Assembly: GCF_037482285.1 (NCBI RefSeq)
Contig: NZ_JBBEYB010000002.1
Location: forward strand, 124,001 to 188,000
From: Aquabacterium sp029268225
GTDB taxonomy: Bacteria; Pseudomonadota; Gammaproteobacteria; Burkholderiales; Burkholderiaceae_C
DNA length: 64,000 nt
Reading direction: 5' to 3'
In this document: positions 1-9,135 of the stretch, in pieces
Numbering within the stretch: the stretch's first letter is position 1
Layout: every line of letters begins with the position of its first letter
Program-made: the position numbers and the translations under genes
The notes under the pieces: model-generated
The model's database searches: none
The model's input: only the letters and a program-made list of their open reading frames with translations
Told to the model about the DNA's origin: nothing

Positions 1-1247
1 CCGTCGATCTCGACGCCGGTCAGCAGCTTGTTGCGGGCATCTTCACCCAGCGAGCCCAGCACGCGCACCGCGTACTCGCGCTCCACGCCAAAGCGGGGAT
101 GCATCAACTGGTTGGCCAGCTCACCGGAGTTGGTGAACAGCAGCAGGCCTTCGGTGTTCAGGTCGAGGCGACCGACAGACATCCACTTGCCATTGTGCAG
201 GCGCGGCAGACGACGGAACACGGTCGGGCGACCTTGCGGATCGTCATGGGTGACCACCTCACCGGTGGGCTTGTGATAGGCCAGGATGCGAGCGGCGGGC
301 GGTGCAATGCGGACCTTGATCGGACGGCCAGCCACCTTGATGCGATCCCCAAAGGAGATGCGCTGACCGATGTGAGCCACCTGATCGTTGACCTCGATGC
401 GGCCGTCTTCGATCATTTGCTCGATGTCGCGACGTGATCCCACGCCAGCCTGAGCCAGCACCTTCTGCAGCTTGGGCGCGTCCGGCTCGGGCAGCAGCAC
501 ACGCTTGTAGACGCCACCCTCTTCGGTCGCTGCCTCTTCGGCCTCCTCCCGCTCCTTGTCGAAATCACCCGAGATCAATTCGGCGAAGACCTCAGTGGCC
601 TGTTCGGCGGCGATGGCTGCACGGCGCGAGCCCTGGCGCGGCTCAACACCCTCCTCAGCCTCATCTGCGGCGTCATCTGCCTGCTCGCCTTCTGCCATGC
701 GAGGGCGGCGCTCTTCACGAGAGGGACGATCTGCACGAGGACCCCGGCGATCACCACGCTCACGACGGCCTCGCTCTCCGCGCGGTGCCGCCTCCTCGGA
801 AGCGACGGCTGGCACAGCATCGGCAGCCTCAACTGTCACGTCGACCGGCGCCGCAACGGGCTGAACCTCGGACACAGAGCCGACGACCTCAGCCACCATC
901 GGAGCTGCTTCGGCGACAACGGACTCCACGACCTTCTTGCGCGGCGCGCGCTTGGGCTTGACAGGCTGCTCGGCTTCGGAGGATGGCGCCACAGCCTCAA
1001 CCAACACGGCAGCACTGGAAGTCGCATCGACCTCCACATCACCGGAAACCGCCGCGGCAACCTTCTTGCGCGGCGCACGCTTGGGCTTCGCGGCAGGCAC
1101 GGCTTCACTCACATCGGCAACAACGGCGGCGGAGGCCTGAGCCGGCTCGGCCGTCTTGGTGCGACGCACACGTTTGGGCTTGACCACCTCTTCGGTGACC
1201 AGGGACTGTTCTTGAGGATCTTGCATGGGCACGTTTTCAGCGGTCAT
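1..1247 (-). CDS. rluB: 23S rRNA pseudouridine synthase RluB, 3' end outside window
   Basis: Partial: 415 codons are visible and the C-terminus lies beyond the left edge. The product isomerises a uridine in helix 80 of 23S rRNA (U2605 in E. coli). An S4 RNA-binding domain starts near residue 252 and the catalytic motif GRLDLNTEGLLL lies near residues 358-369, its Asp being the nucleophile in this family. The first ~250 residues are a low-complexity Ala/Glu/Val-rich extension with three KPKR-type basic motifs (residues 23, 54 and 97) and an Arg/Gly/Glu-rich patch near 165-190, probably disordered. The ATG overlaps the scpB stop codon by 4 bp (ATGA), so the two are co-transcribed. RluB is preferred over RsuA or RluE because of the scpB linkage. 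Confidence 0.9.
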   Translation of the reverse strand, partial: MTAENVPMQDPQEQSLVTEEVVKPKRVRRTKTAEPAQASAAVVADVSEAVPAAKPKRAPRKKVAAAVSGDVEVDATSSAAVLVEAVAPSSEAEQPVKPKRAPRKKVVESVVAEAAPMVAEVVGSVSEVQPVAAPVDVTVEAADAVPAVASEEAAPRGERGRRERGDRRGPRADRPSREERRPRMAEGEQADDAADEAEEGVEPRQGSRRAAIAAEQATEVFAELISGDFDKEREEAEEAATEEGGVYKRVLLPEPDAPKLQKVLAQAGVGSRRDIEQMIEDGRIEVNDQVAHIGQRISFGDRIKVAGRPIKVRIAPPAARILAYHKPTGEVVTHDDPQGRPTVFRRLPRLHNGKWMSVGRLDLNTEGLLLFTNSGELANQLMHPRFGVEREYAVRVLGSLGEDARNKLLTGVEID

Positions 1248-2014
1248 GATGCGGAAGGAAAAGAGACGACATCAGAGCCTGGCGATTCAAAAGCATCAGA
1301 CGATGTCATGGACGCGCCGACCACATCGGACTGCGCATCAGCAAAGGTGGCTGCCGAAGCAGGCTCAAGGGGTGCTTCAATCGCACCGAGTTCGGTTTCA
1401 AGAATGGACGACTGCTCGGCATTTGATCCGGCATCGTCAGAGGCGGCATCTGGCATCAGGTCATCCAGCCCCGGCAACAGGCCCTGGCTGACGGGCAACC
1501 CCTCCAACGTGGGCAGCTGCGCGAGCGATGCGAGCCCCAGATCATCGAGAAACTGCCTGGTCGTGGCGAACAAAGCTGGTCGCCCCGGCGCATCACGGTG
1601 GCCGATCACCTCAACCCAGCCCCTGTCTTCAAGTTGCTTGATGATGTTGGAGCTGACTGTCACGCCCCGGATGTCTTCGATGTCACCTCGTGTCACAGGC
1701 TGCTTGTAAGCGATGATGGCGAGCGTTTCGAGCGTGGCTCGCGTGTACTTGGGCGGCTTCTCCGGATTGAGTCGATCCAAATGAGCCTGGACATCGGCCC
1801 GCGTCTGAAACCGCCACCCTGAGGCCAATTCGCGCAATTCCACCCCACGACCAACCCACTGCGCAGACAGCTTGTCCAACATGCCACGCACCGCGTCTGC
1901 CGACACGGCGTTGTCAAACAGTTGACGCATGTCTCGCACCGTCATCGGCTGACTGGCGCACAGCAGTGCGGCTTCCAGGATGCGCTCGGCATCCTGAGGA
2001 TCGAGGACTTCCAT
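1244..2014 (-). CDS. scpB: Segregation and condensation protein B (ScpB)
   Basis: Kleisin-partner subunit that works with ScpA and SMC in chromosome condensation and segregation. The 256-aa product has the paired winged-helix fold: LEAALLCASQPMT at the N-terminus, and the conserved second-helix stretch LAIIAYKQPVTRGDIEDIRGV near residues 98-118. The C-terminal ~80 residues are acidic and Ser/Ala-rich, as is common in Burkholderiales ScpB. scpA is not adjacent upstream; the next gene is rluD, 266 bp away. scpB is the first gene of a pair with rluB. Confidence 0.93.
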   Translation of the reverse strand: MEVLDPQDAERILEAALLCASQPMTVRDMRQLFDNAVSADAVRGMLDKLSAQWVGRGVELRELASGWRFQTRADVQAHLDRLNPEKPPKYTRATLETLAIIAYKQPVTRGDIEDIRGVTVSSNIIKQLEDRGWVEVIGHRDAPGRPALFATTRQFLDDLGLASLAQLPTLEGLPVSQGLLPGLDDLMPDAASDDAGSNAEQSSILETELGAIEAPLEPASAATFADAQSDVVGASMTSSDAFESPGSDVVSFPSAS

Positions 2015-2280
2015 CTCTTCAATCGTGAAGGTCTACGACGGCCACGTCTGCAGCACCGTCAACCAAACCAAACGCCAGCAATCGGGCCGGCACAGAGGGA
2101 TTCGTTACAAGCCCGTTACGCGGCCGAACAGGGCAAATCGGGCGAGCACGCGGGCATCAGTCTGAACAGAAGGCCTCGTCAGAGGCGATGGCCAGCAACA
2201 CATAAGGATACCGGCCAGTCAGTCGCGCTTTTCTCAAAGCCACTGGTGTCAGGGCTTTTCGCCCTGCATCTGGGTTGACA

Positions 2281-3432
2281 TTATGCACCAGAAGCTAAAT
2301 TTTGTGCAGCGTCACGCGCGGAGCTCTCCAACAGGGCCCAAGCCTGTGCCATGTCGGGTGGCAAAGGCGCCTCGAAACGCAGCCTCTCTCCTGTGATGGG
2401 GTGCACAAAGGACAAGCGCGCGGCATGAAGGGCCTGGCGCGTCAGACCCAACGCAGGCACGCCACCATAAAGCGTGTCCGCGACCAAAGGATGGCGCCGG
2501 CTGCTCAGATGCACCCGGATCTGATGCGTGCGCCCCGTGTGCAGGGTACAGAGCACGCCGCTGTACGCTCGCGCAGGCCGACGATCGTCAGCTTTCACCC
2601 CACTTTGGTCAGGTGCCCACTCCCCCCACAACAGACGCCTCACGTCAGTGCGAGCAGGCTTGCCCGCCGGAACCACGGCCATGCGGACACGAGTGACAGG
2701 GTCACGCCCAATCGACGACTCGACAGTGAACTCTTCTGCAACCACGCCCTGAACCAAAGCCAAGTACTGGCGACTGACCTCGCGGGCAGCGATTGCCCGC
2801 CCAAGCGCGGTGACTGCGACCAGTGATTTACCAACCACCATCAAACCACTGGTGTCCTTGTCCAGGCGATGAACGATGCCGGCACGCGGCAAATCAACCG
2901 CTGCCGGGTGATGCGCCAGCAGACCGTTCATCAAGGTGCCACTCCAGTTGCCCGCGGCCGGATGCACGACCAAGCCCGCCGGCTTATGGATCACCATGAG
3001 GTGCTCGTCTTCAAACACCACATCAAGGTCCATCCGCTCGGGCACAAACGCTTGGCTCTGCGCCGTGGGCTTCAGCAAGATCTCTACACACTGCCCCAAC
3101 ATGACCTTGCGAGACGCCGAGGTGGCGACTTGGGCATTGACCTGGACGCACCCCTCATCAATCAAAGTCTTGAGATGACTGCGGGAATACTCGGGAATGC
3201 AGGCGGCGAGGTAGGCGTCCAGGCGCTGGCCTTGGGCAGAGAGAGGGACCTCCAGGCTGCGCGACTCGGGGACAGGGCGCCCTACCCGAACTGCGGCCCC
3301 CACCACCTCATCGACGGCCTCTTCATCCCCCCAATCGTCGTCGGCAAGTTGGGCGAGCGCCATGGGTTCAGACAGATCAGGCTCGGAACCGGTGAGCGGA
3401 CGGGAGGATGCAGAACGAGTAGGTCGGGCCAT
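2281..3432 (-). CDS. rluD: 23S rRNA pseudouridine synthase RluD (RluA family)
   Basis: Converts uridines in helix 69 of 23S rRNA (1911/1915/1917 in E. coli) to pseudouridine, supporting 50S assembly and subunit joining. The 383-aa product has an S4 domain (residues ~62-125, beginning QRLDAYLA) and the RluA-family catalytic segment HRLDKDTSGLMVV near residue 188. The C-terminal motif GRTHQIRVH is present. A short acidic N-terminal leader precedes the S4 domain. The gene diverges from bamD, the usual arrangement in Burkholderiales and the main reason for preferring RluD over RluC. The ATG lacks a good Shine-Dalgarno sequence, so a slightly downstream start is possible. Confidence 0.92.
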   Translation of the reverse strand: MARPTRSASSRPLTGSEPDLSEPMALAQLADDDWGDEEAVDEVVGAAVRVGRPVPESRSLEVPLSAQGQRLDAYLAACIPEYSRSHLKTLIDEGCVQVNAQVATSASRKVMLGQCVEILLKPTAQSQAFVPERMDLDVVFEDEHLMVIHKPAGLVVHPAAGNWSGTLMNGLLAHHPAAVDLPRAGIVHRLDKDTSGLMVVGKSLVAVTALGRAIAAREVSRQYLALVQGVVAEEFTVESSIGRDPVTRVRMAVVPAGKPARTDVRRLLWGEWAPDQSGVKADDRRPARAYSGVLCTLHTGRTHQIRVHLSSRRHPLVADTLYGGVPALGLTRQALHAARLSFVHPITGERLRFEAPLPPDMAQAWALLESSARDAAQNLASGA

Positions 3433-3543
3433 ATGGCAATCAAAACAGGGGTGGGCGCAAAGTAGAGGCGCAGGGCTTCTATACTGCGCATTGTGGCGCC
3501 GGATGGCGTGACTGTGAGCGGACTCATCCGCAAGAAACTCAAC

Positions 3544-4374
3544 GTGAAACTGCTGAAGAACACATCCTCAAGCTTCTGGACCGGCCGTCGTGCCGGGCTG
3601 ATGTCACTGGCTTTGAGCGCCGCCTTGGCGGCTTGCGGTACCGCGCCACAAGACGAGTACGCGAACGTCAACTCGGACAAATTGTACGCAGACGCGAAAG
3701 AAGAACAGGCCGACGGCAACTTCGAGACCGCGGTCAAGATGCTCGAGAAGGTAGAAGCTCGCGCTTCCGGCACGCTGCTGGCCCAACAGGCTCAACTGGA
3801 CTTGGCTTATGCCTACTACCGAAGCGGGGAAAAGGCGCAAGCCCTGGCCAAGCTAGAACGGTTCATCCGCCTGCATCCCACCAGCCCGGCAATGGACTAC
3901 GCCTACTACCTGCAAGGGTTGATCAACTTCAATGAAGACCTGGGGCTGTTTGGCCGCCTGGCTCGCCAAGACCTGTCCGAGCGCGACCAACAGGCCTCGC
4001 GTGATGCCTATGAGTCGTTCAAGCAGGTTGTGGACCGCTTTCCCGAGTCCAAGTATGCCGAGGATGCGCGCCTGCGAATGAACCATGTGGTGAACTCGTT
4101 GGCTGCTGGCGAGGTGCACGTGGCACGCTACTACCTGCGCCGCGGCGCCTATTTGGCTGCAGCCAACCGTGCCCAACAGGCCATCAAGGACTATCCACAA
4201 TCACCCGCCATCGAGGAAGCGCTCTACATCATGTCTCGAGCGTATGACCAGCTGGGGCTGGTGCAACTGCGTGATGACGCCACCCGGGTGCTCAAACAAA
4301 GCTTCCCTGACAGCGCTTACCTCAGCGGGGAGGCCTTGAAGCCTGCAGACAAGCCCTGGTGGCAACTCTGGTGA
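3544..4374 (+). CDS. bamD: Outer membrane assembly lipoprotein BamD
   Basis: Essential lipoprotein of the BAM complex, which inserts beta-barrel proteins into the outer membrane. From the GTG at 3544 the protein has 276 aa, with a signal peptide ending in the lipobox LAAC (Cys31), followed by TPR-like repeats rich in Ala/Tyr (AYAYYRSGEKAQALAKLERFI and similar). The frame also opens at a GTG at 3493, but that lies only 8 bp after a TATACT -10-like hexamer at 3480-3485 and would add 17 unusual residues. The 3544 start matches the MKLLK-type start of relatives. Divergent from rluD and convergent with aceK. Confidence 0.93.
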   Translation: MKLLKNTSSSFWTGRRAGLMSLALSAALAACGTAPQDEYANVNSDKLYADAKEEQADGNFETAVKMLEKVEARASGTLLAQQAQLDLAYAYYRSGEKAQALAKLERFIRLHPTSPAMDYAYYLQGLINFNEDLGLFGRLARQDLSERDQQASRDAYESFKQVVDRFPESKYAEDARLRMNHVVNSLAAGEVHVARYYLRRGAYLAAANRAQQAIKDYPQSPAIEEALYIMSRAYDQLGLVQLRDDATRVLKQSFPDSAYLSGEALKPADKPWWQLW

Positions 4375-4389
4375 CCTGACCTTCCCTGA

Positions 4390-4417
4390 CCTCGTTGACA
4401 CACTCGTGCCAACGAGG
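4390..4417. terminator. Hairpin between convergent bamD and aceK
   Basis: The 8-bp arms CCTCGTTG and CAACGAGG match perfectly around a 12-nt loop in the short gap between two convergent genes. There is no U-run on either strand, so it may be a weak bidirectional terminator or a 3'-end protecting hairpin. Confidence 0.45.
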
Positions 4418-4422
4418 CGGGC

Positions 4423-6336
4423 TCAATCGGCGCTGCTCGTGCCGCCTGACTGGAAGCCCGACAAAGTCCCCTGGTCGTGAACGGCGCTCCCCAAGGGGGG
4501 CACGTCCACCGGCTCCTCCACGGGCGCAACCTCGTCCGAAGGCTCCTTGAGTGCCTGCTGGTCCTGAATCTTGTGGATGAAGCGGCGCGCCCGGTCATAC
4601 GGGAACACGTCGTGGACGTACCCCTCGCGGATACGCTGCTGGTGTTGCTGCCAGAACTCGGGCTCCAGCAGATCAGCGTGGTGGCGCATGAAAATCTCGC
4701 GCACGCGTGGGTCGCCCAACAAGAATGGGCCGAAGGTCTCGGGGAACACGTCGCGCGGCCCCACCGAATACCAAATCTCACCAGACATCTCTTCCTCTTC
4801 GTTGCGAGGTGTGGGCACCTTGCGGAAGTTGCAGTCGGTGACGTATTCGATTTCGTCGTAGTCGTAGAACACGACTTTGCCGTTGCGCGTCACGCCGAAG
4901 TTTTTCCACAGCATGTCGCCGGGGAAGATGTTGGCAGCCACAAGGTCTTTGAGCGCGTTGCCATACTCGATGACTGCGTGCTCCAGTGACTCCCCCTCAG
5001 CCTCCTGAATGTAGATGTTGAGCGGAATCATGCGTCGCTCGATGTAGAGATGCTTGACGATCAACACTTGACCGTCTTCTTCCTCCTCCATCACGCTGGG
5101 GGCGAATTTCTTCAGCTCTTCGATCAACTCATCGTCAAAACGGTGCCGAGGAAAAGCCACGTTGGTGAACTCCAGCGAGTCCGCCATGCGCCCAACCCGA
5201 TCGTGCTGCTTCACGAGCTGATACTTGCCCATGATGCCTTCGCGCGTGATCTCTTTCTGCGGAGGAAAGTAGTCCTTGATGACCTTGAAGACAAAGGGAT
5301 AGGACGGCAGATCAAACACCAGCATCACCATGCCCTTGATGCCGGGCGCGATACGGAACTTGTCGCCTGAGTGACGCAAGTGGAAGAGGAAGTCTCGGTA
5401 AAAAAGGTTCTTGCCGTGCTTCTGCAGCCCAATGGCGTTGTACAACTCGGCGCGAGGCTTGCGTGGCATCAACGAGCGCAAGAACTGGACATAAGCCGAT
5501 GGCACCGGCATGTGCACCATGAAGTAGGCACGCGCAAAGCTGAACAAGGCCAGCAGGTCATCCTCCCCGAAGAGGGCTGCATCAATGTAGAGCCGGTTCT
5601 TGGAGTTGTGAAGAATGGGGATGGCAAAAGGCAGGCTGCGGAAGCCGTTGACCATCTTCCCCACGATGTAGGCACCCTTGTTGCGATAAAACAGCGACGA
5701 CAGCACCTGAATCTGGAAGTTCGTACGCAGACGAACATGACCGATCTGCTCGATCAGCGACTCATACACAAGCCTGACGTCACGATCAAGATCGTCGAAG
5801 GGCACACGCAGTTCGTAATTCAGGACAATCTGCTTGAGCGTGCCGAGCAGGTTCTCACGTGTTGGGTAGTAAGCCCGGAAGGTACCGTAACCATCCGCCT
5901 CGTCATCATCGATGTACTCGGTGGAAACCGCAGGACGCACAAAGATGAAGTCGTTACGGTAGTACTGGCGGTCGAGAATCTTGATGGTGACCGAGTTGAA
6001 AAAGGTCTCTGCCAACTCAGGCTGACGGTGACCGGTGAGCAAGCCGATGTAGAAGAGCTTGATCTGGTGCCACACCTCCATCGGCAGGGTGCTCGCTCCA
6101 AAATCATTCTCCAGCCGCTCGACCGCTTCCTTCACCCGCAGGTCGTAGAACTCGATGCGGACGCGCTGGGCAGTCTGCTGACCGTGCCAATCGGCCTCTT
6201 CGAATCGTCGCTTGGACTGCGCGCTGGTTTCACTGAAGATCTTGTAGTGACGATCAAATCCATCCAGCAAGGCCCGCGCAATCTCGAACACGCGCGGATC
6301 GGTCAGCTGTTGCGGAAACATGGCGCTGCGGTCCAT
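4423..6336 (-). CDS. aceK: Isocitrate dehydrogenase kinase/phosphatase AceK
   Basis: Bifunctional enzyme that phosphorylates and inactivates isocitrate dehydrogenase to divert flux into the glyoxylate bypass, and reverses the modification. The protein is 637 aa from ATG 6336. It carries the family's N-terminal helical regulatory domain and the kinase-like core with KGMVMLVFDLPSYPFVFKVIKD and later GDMLWKNFGVTRNGKVVFYDYDEI, the catalytic-loop/metal-site region. The ATG at 6336 has a TGAGG Shine-Dalgarno 6 nt upstream and is preferred to the GTG at 6348, which overlaps the can stop. aceBA is not nearby; the gene follows can directly, suggesting co-transcription. Confidence 0.95.
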   Translation of the reverse strand: MDRSAMFPQQLTDPRVFEIARALLDGFDRHYKIFSETSAQSKRRFEEADWHGQQTAQRVRIEFYDLRVKEAVERLENDFGASTLPMEVWHQIKLFYIGLLTGHRQPELAETFFNSVTIKILDRQYYRNDFIFVRPAVSTEYIDDDEADGYGTFRAYYPTRENLLGTLKQIVLNYELRVPFDDLDRDVRLVYESLIEQIGHVRLRTNFQIQVLSSLFYRNKGAYIVGKMVNGFRSLPFAIPILHNSKNRLYIDAALFGEDDLLALFSFARAYFMVHMPVPSAYVQFLRSLMPRKPRAELYNAIGLQKHGKNLFYRDFLFHLRHSGDKFRIAPGIKGMVMLVFDLPSYPFVFKVIKDYFPPQKEITREGIMGKYQLVKQHDRVGRMADSLEFTNVAFPRHRFDDELIEELKKFAPSVMEEEEDGQVLIVKHLYIERRMIPLNIYIQEAEGESLEHAVIEYGNALKDLVAANIFPGDMLWKNFGVTRNGKVVFYDYDEIEYVTDCNFRKVPTPRNEEEEMSGEIWYSVGPRDVFPETFGPFLLGDPRVREIFMRHHADLLEPEFWQQHQQRIREGYVHDVFPYDRARRFIHKIQDQQALKEPSDEVAPVEEPVDVPPLGSAVHDQGTLSGFQSGGTSSAD

Positions 6337-6344
6337 TGACAACC

Positions 6345-7025
6345 TCACTGGGAAGACAAAGATGCCGCCAATGCGGCGTAACGATCACGCAATTGGGCCA
6401 CAGCCTTCTCATAGGCGGGCACAACGTCATCGCTGCTCTTGACTGACATGCGCAGGTCATTGATGAGACCATTCTGAATCCCATAGACCCAGCCGTGTAC
6501 GACGATTTCCTGACCGCGAGCCCAAGCGTCTTGAACCATCGTGGTCTGACATACATTGAAGCTCTGCTGCAGCACATTGAGTTCACACAGGGCGTCGTAG
6601 CGCATGGAGCCCTCGGGCACGGTGTTCAACCAGTCCAAGTGGCTGTTGCGCACATCCTTGACGTGACGGATCCAGTTGTCCACGATGCCGATACGCAGAT
6701 CATCCATGGCGGCACGTACCCCACCACAACCATAGTGACCCACCACCATGATGTGCTTGACCTTGAGCATGTCGATGGCGAACTCCATCACCGACAGACA
6801 GTTGAGATCGGAGTGCGCCACCACGTTCGCCACGTTGCGATGGACGAACATTTCACCGGGTAGCACGCCACAGATTTCGTTGGCAGGCACACGACTGTCA
6901 CTGCAGCCAATCCACAGGTACTCTGGGGACTGCTGCTGCTGAAGTCGCGAGAAAAAACCAGGGGTGCGACGCTCTACGTCCCGCGCCCACGCGCGGTTGC
7001 TTTCAAACAGATGATCAAGGTTCAT
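6345..7025 (-). CDS. can: Beta-class carbonic anhydrase
   Basis: Zinc enzyme that interconverts CO2 and bicarbonate, supplying bicarbonate for carboxylases including fatty-acid synthesis. The 226-aa product has the beta-CA zinc and catalytic dyad CSDSRVP (Cys41, Asp43, Arg45) and the HYGCGG motif with the other zinc ligands near residue 97. The open frame extends 17 codons further upstream, but MNLDHLFESN at 7025 is the family start. It precedes aceK by 8 bp on the same strand. The 123-bp upstream gap is shared with a divergent MBL-fold gene. Confidence 0.95.
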   Translation of the reverse strand: MNLDHLFESNRAWARDVERRTPGFFSRLQQQQSPEYLWIGCSDSRVPANEICGVLPGEMFVHRNVANVVAHSDLNCLSVMEFAIDMLKVKHIMVVGHYGCGGVRAAMDDLRIGIVDNWIRHVKDVRNSHLDWLNTVPEGSMRYDALCELNVLQQSFNVCQTTMVQDAWARGQEIVVHGWVYGIQNGLINDLRMSVKSSDDVVPAYEKAVAQLRDRYAALAASLSSQ

Positions 7026-7148
7026 ACCCAGAGTGTAGACACCCTGAGCCACGGATTGCGCCCCACCCCAATCCATTTATCGGACATCGATCAGGCGCAA
7101 TGACGTCACAATTCATTTCTCTGCCCCGCTGAACGACAGACCTCCAAC

Positions 7149-8225
7149 ATGGCCGCCACCACGACAGATCACCCCACCCTGAACTACCCATGGGGCGACA
7201 CCTTGCCACACCCAGGTCACACGCTCACGCTGCGACCGGGTGTGCATTGGGTACGCATGCCCCTCCCCTTCGCGCTCAACCACATCAACCTGTGGGCACT
7301 CGATGACGTGCTGGATGGATGCCCCAAATGGACCGTGATCGATGCCGGCGTGGCCACAGAGGCGATTCGGACACTCTGGCACACGCTGTGGACGGGCGAA
7401 CTGGCCGGCAAGCCGCTCGGCCGCATGTTGGTGACCCATATGCATCCGGACCATGTCGGCAACGCGCAGTGGCTGATTGAGCACTTCAGTGGCAAGGAAC
7501 CCGCTCGCCTGTGGATGAGCGCTGCGGATCACCTGGCCGCCACCTTGGCCAGTCGCGAAACGAGCGGCTACGGCGGGGACCGCGCAGCTGACTACTTCCA
7601 GAGTCACGGACTGCACCACCCGGAAGGCATGGCCAAGATTCGCGAGCGGGGTGGCTACTATGCTTCGATGGTCCCCGATGTCCCTTACGCATATCGCCGT
7701 TTGATGGATGGCATGCATGTTCAGATCGGCGAGCGAAACTGGACTTGCCTCGCAGGCTACGGCCACGCTCCAGAGCACATGTCTTTGTACAACGAGCGTG
7801 ACGGGATCCTGATTTCGGGAGACATGTTGCTGCCTCGCATTTCGACCAACGTGAGCGTGACCGACATGGAGCCGGAAGCAGATGCCCTGGGCCTGTTCCT
7901 GTCATCACTGGAGCGCATGAAGGCGTTACCGACCGATACCTTGGCTCTGCCTTCACATGGTTTGCCATTCACGGGCATCCACACACGCATCCGGCAACTG
8001 GAGGACCATCATCGCGATCGCCTGCACGATGTCATGACAGCGTGCCGCAAGGCCCCGTGCACCGCAGCCGACATGCTGCCCATCCTGTTCCAGCGCAGCC
8101 TGGATCTGCACCAGACCACGTTTGCAATGGGCGAGGCCGTGGCACACCTCAACCACCTCTGGCACCTGGGACAGGTGCGCCGCTGGCAAGACAGCGAGGG
8201 CATCTGGCGCTTTGAAGCCGTGTGA
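7149..8225 (+). CDS. MBL-fold metallo-hydrolase
   Basis: Metallo-beta-lactamase fold hydrolase of 358 aa; the substrate is not evident. The metal-binding motif is THMHPDHVGN near residue 98 (HxHxDH). Further ligand candidates are the His in GYGHAPEHMS near residue 204, the Asp in LISGDMLLPR near residue 223 and the His in LPSHGLPF near 269. A C-terminal helical region with winged-helix character (AVAHLNHLWHLGQVRRW) resembles the LACTB2-like/glyoxalase II group. It is divergent from can and stands alone. No signal peptide, so probably cytoplasmic. Confidence 0.85.
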   Translation: MAATTTDHPTLNYPWGDTLPHPGHTLTLRPGVHWVRMPLPFALNHINLWALDDVLDGCPKWTVIDAGVATEAIRTLWHTLWTGELAGKPLGRMLVTHMHPDHVGNAQWLIEHFSGKEPARLWMSAADHLAATLASRETSGYGGDRAADYFQSHGLHHPEGMAKIRERGGYYASMVPDVPYAYRRLMDGMHVQIGERNWTCLAGYGHAPEHMSLYNERDGILISGDMLLPRISTNVSVTDMEPEADALGLFLSSLERMKALPTDTLALPSHGLPFTGIHTRIRQLEDHHRDRLHDVMTACRKAPCTAADMLPILFQRSLDLHQTTFAMGEAVAHLNHLWHLGQVRRWQDSEGIWRFEAV

Positions 8226-8265
8226 CTCTCCCGACCGGCACGGCAGTCATCCCCATGCGAAAGCG

Positions 8266-9135
8266 CTATTCGGGGAGGATGACATGCCGCAACTGTTCGC
8301 GTGCGTGCTCGTATTCCGGCATGACGGAGCGGACCACCGCCCAGAAGCGCGGGCTGTGGTTCATTTCATGAAGATGCGCCAACTCATGCGCCACCACGTA
8401 ATCGATGATGGTCGGGCTGAAATGGATGAGGCGCCAATGCAAGCGGATGGAGCCATCGACACTGGAACTTCCCCAGCGTGTCCGTGCTGAGGACAAGGCA
8501 ATGCGTGTCACACGCACCTGCAAGCGCTCTGCGTAATGCTGCACCCTTGCACTGAAGTGGCTGCGCGCATGCTGACGCATCCAGGCCAACACCGCATCAC
8601 GGATGCTCTCAGGCGGCGACGCATGGGGTAAGCCGATGTGCAAAGCACGTTGCGCAGCACCGGGCAAGCCAGCCTGGGTGGCATGCCCATCCCTCAGGAT
8701 TGGCGTTCTCAGGCCCGGCTCCAGCACCACCACCACCGACTCCCCCAGGAATGGCACGGACACGCCTTCGCACCACTCAATGCGCGCAGCCTGTTGGCGA
8801 TGAGCTCGCTCACGCTGCTCACTCAGCTTCTTGCATATCCACCGCTCCTTGGCGCGCAAGGCCGTTTCAATGTCTGCCCAAGCCACCCAGCGAGGTGCCC
8901 GGACCGTGAGCCCCTCGACCCCCACGACCATCCCGATGCTACGCCGCCGCGCGCGCTGCACCGCGTAGGCCACCACGGCTTTACCGAGTACGATCTCGCG
9001 TTCAGCCTGCGGATGGCGAAAATGCGCCATCGCCAGTTGCTCATGCGTGGGACAGGTCGCCAAGGTGTCTTGCGCCGCCTCGCGCGCAGGCGAATCTCCC
9101 CACAAACCCAACTGAGCGGGGTGATCAGGCGTCAA
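8266..9135 (-). CDS. YgjP-like (DUF45/M48-type) zinc metallopeptidase domain protein
   Basis: 289-aa protein of the YgjP/DUF45 family, a predicted SprT-like metalloprotease. The zinc signature HELAHLHEMNHSPRFW lies near residues 241-256, with HELAH as the catalytic HExxH and a further His downstream. The preceding SSARTRWGSSSVDGSIRLHWRL segment is the conserved family motif. The start codon overlaps the gmhB stop by 4 bp, so it is translationally coupled to gmhB. The in vivo role of the family is poorly defined. Confidence 0.85.
   Translation of the reverse strand: MTPDHPAQLGLWGDSPAREAAQDTLATCPTHEQLAMAHFRHPQAEREIVLGKAVVAYAVQRARRRSIGMVVGVEGLTVRAPRWVAWADIETALRAKERWICKKLSEQRERAHRQQAARIEWCEGVSVPFLGESVVVVLEPGLRTPILRDGHATQAGLPGAAQRALHIGLPHASPPESIRDAVLAWMRQHARSHFSARVQHYAERLQVRVTRIALSSARTRWGSSSVDGSIRLHWRLIHFSPTIIDYVVAHELAHLHEMNHSPRFWAVVRSVMPEYEHAREQLRHVILPE

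Noticed and set aside
2250..2266. CAGGGC-TTTTC-GCCCTG hairpin between rluD and scpB
   Set aside because: A real 6-bp stem, but neither strand has a U-tract; too weak to call a terminator.
7101..7108. TGACGTCA palindrome between can and the MBL-fold gene
   Set aside because: Only 8 bp, expected by chance in a window of this size, and no promoter is clearly associated.
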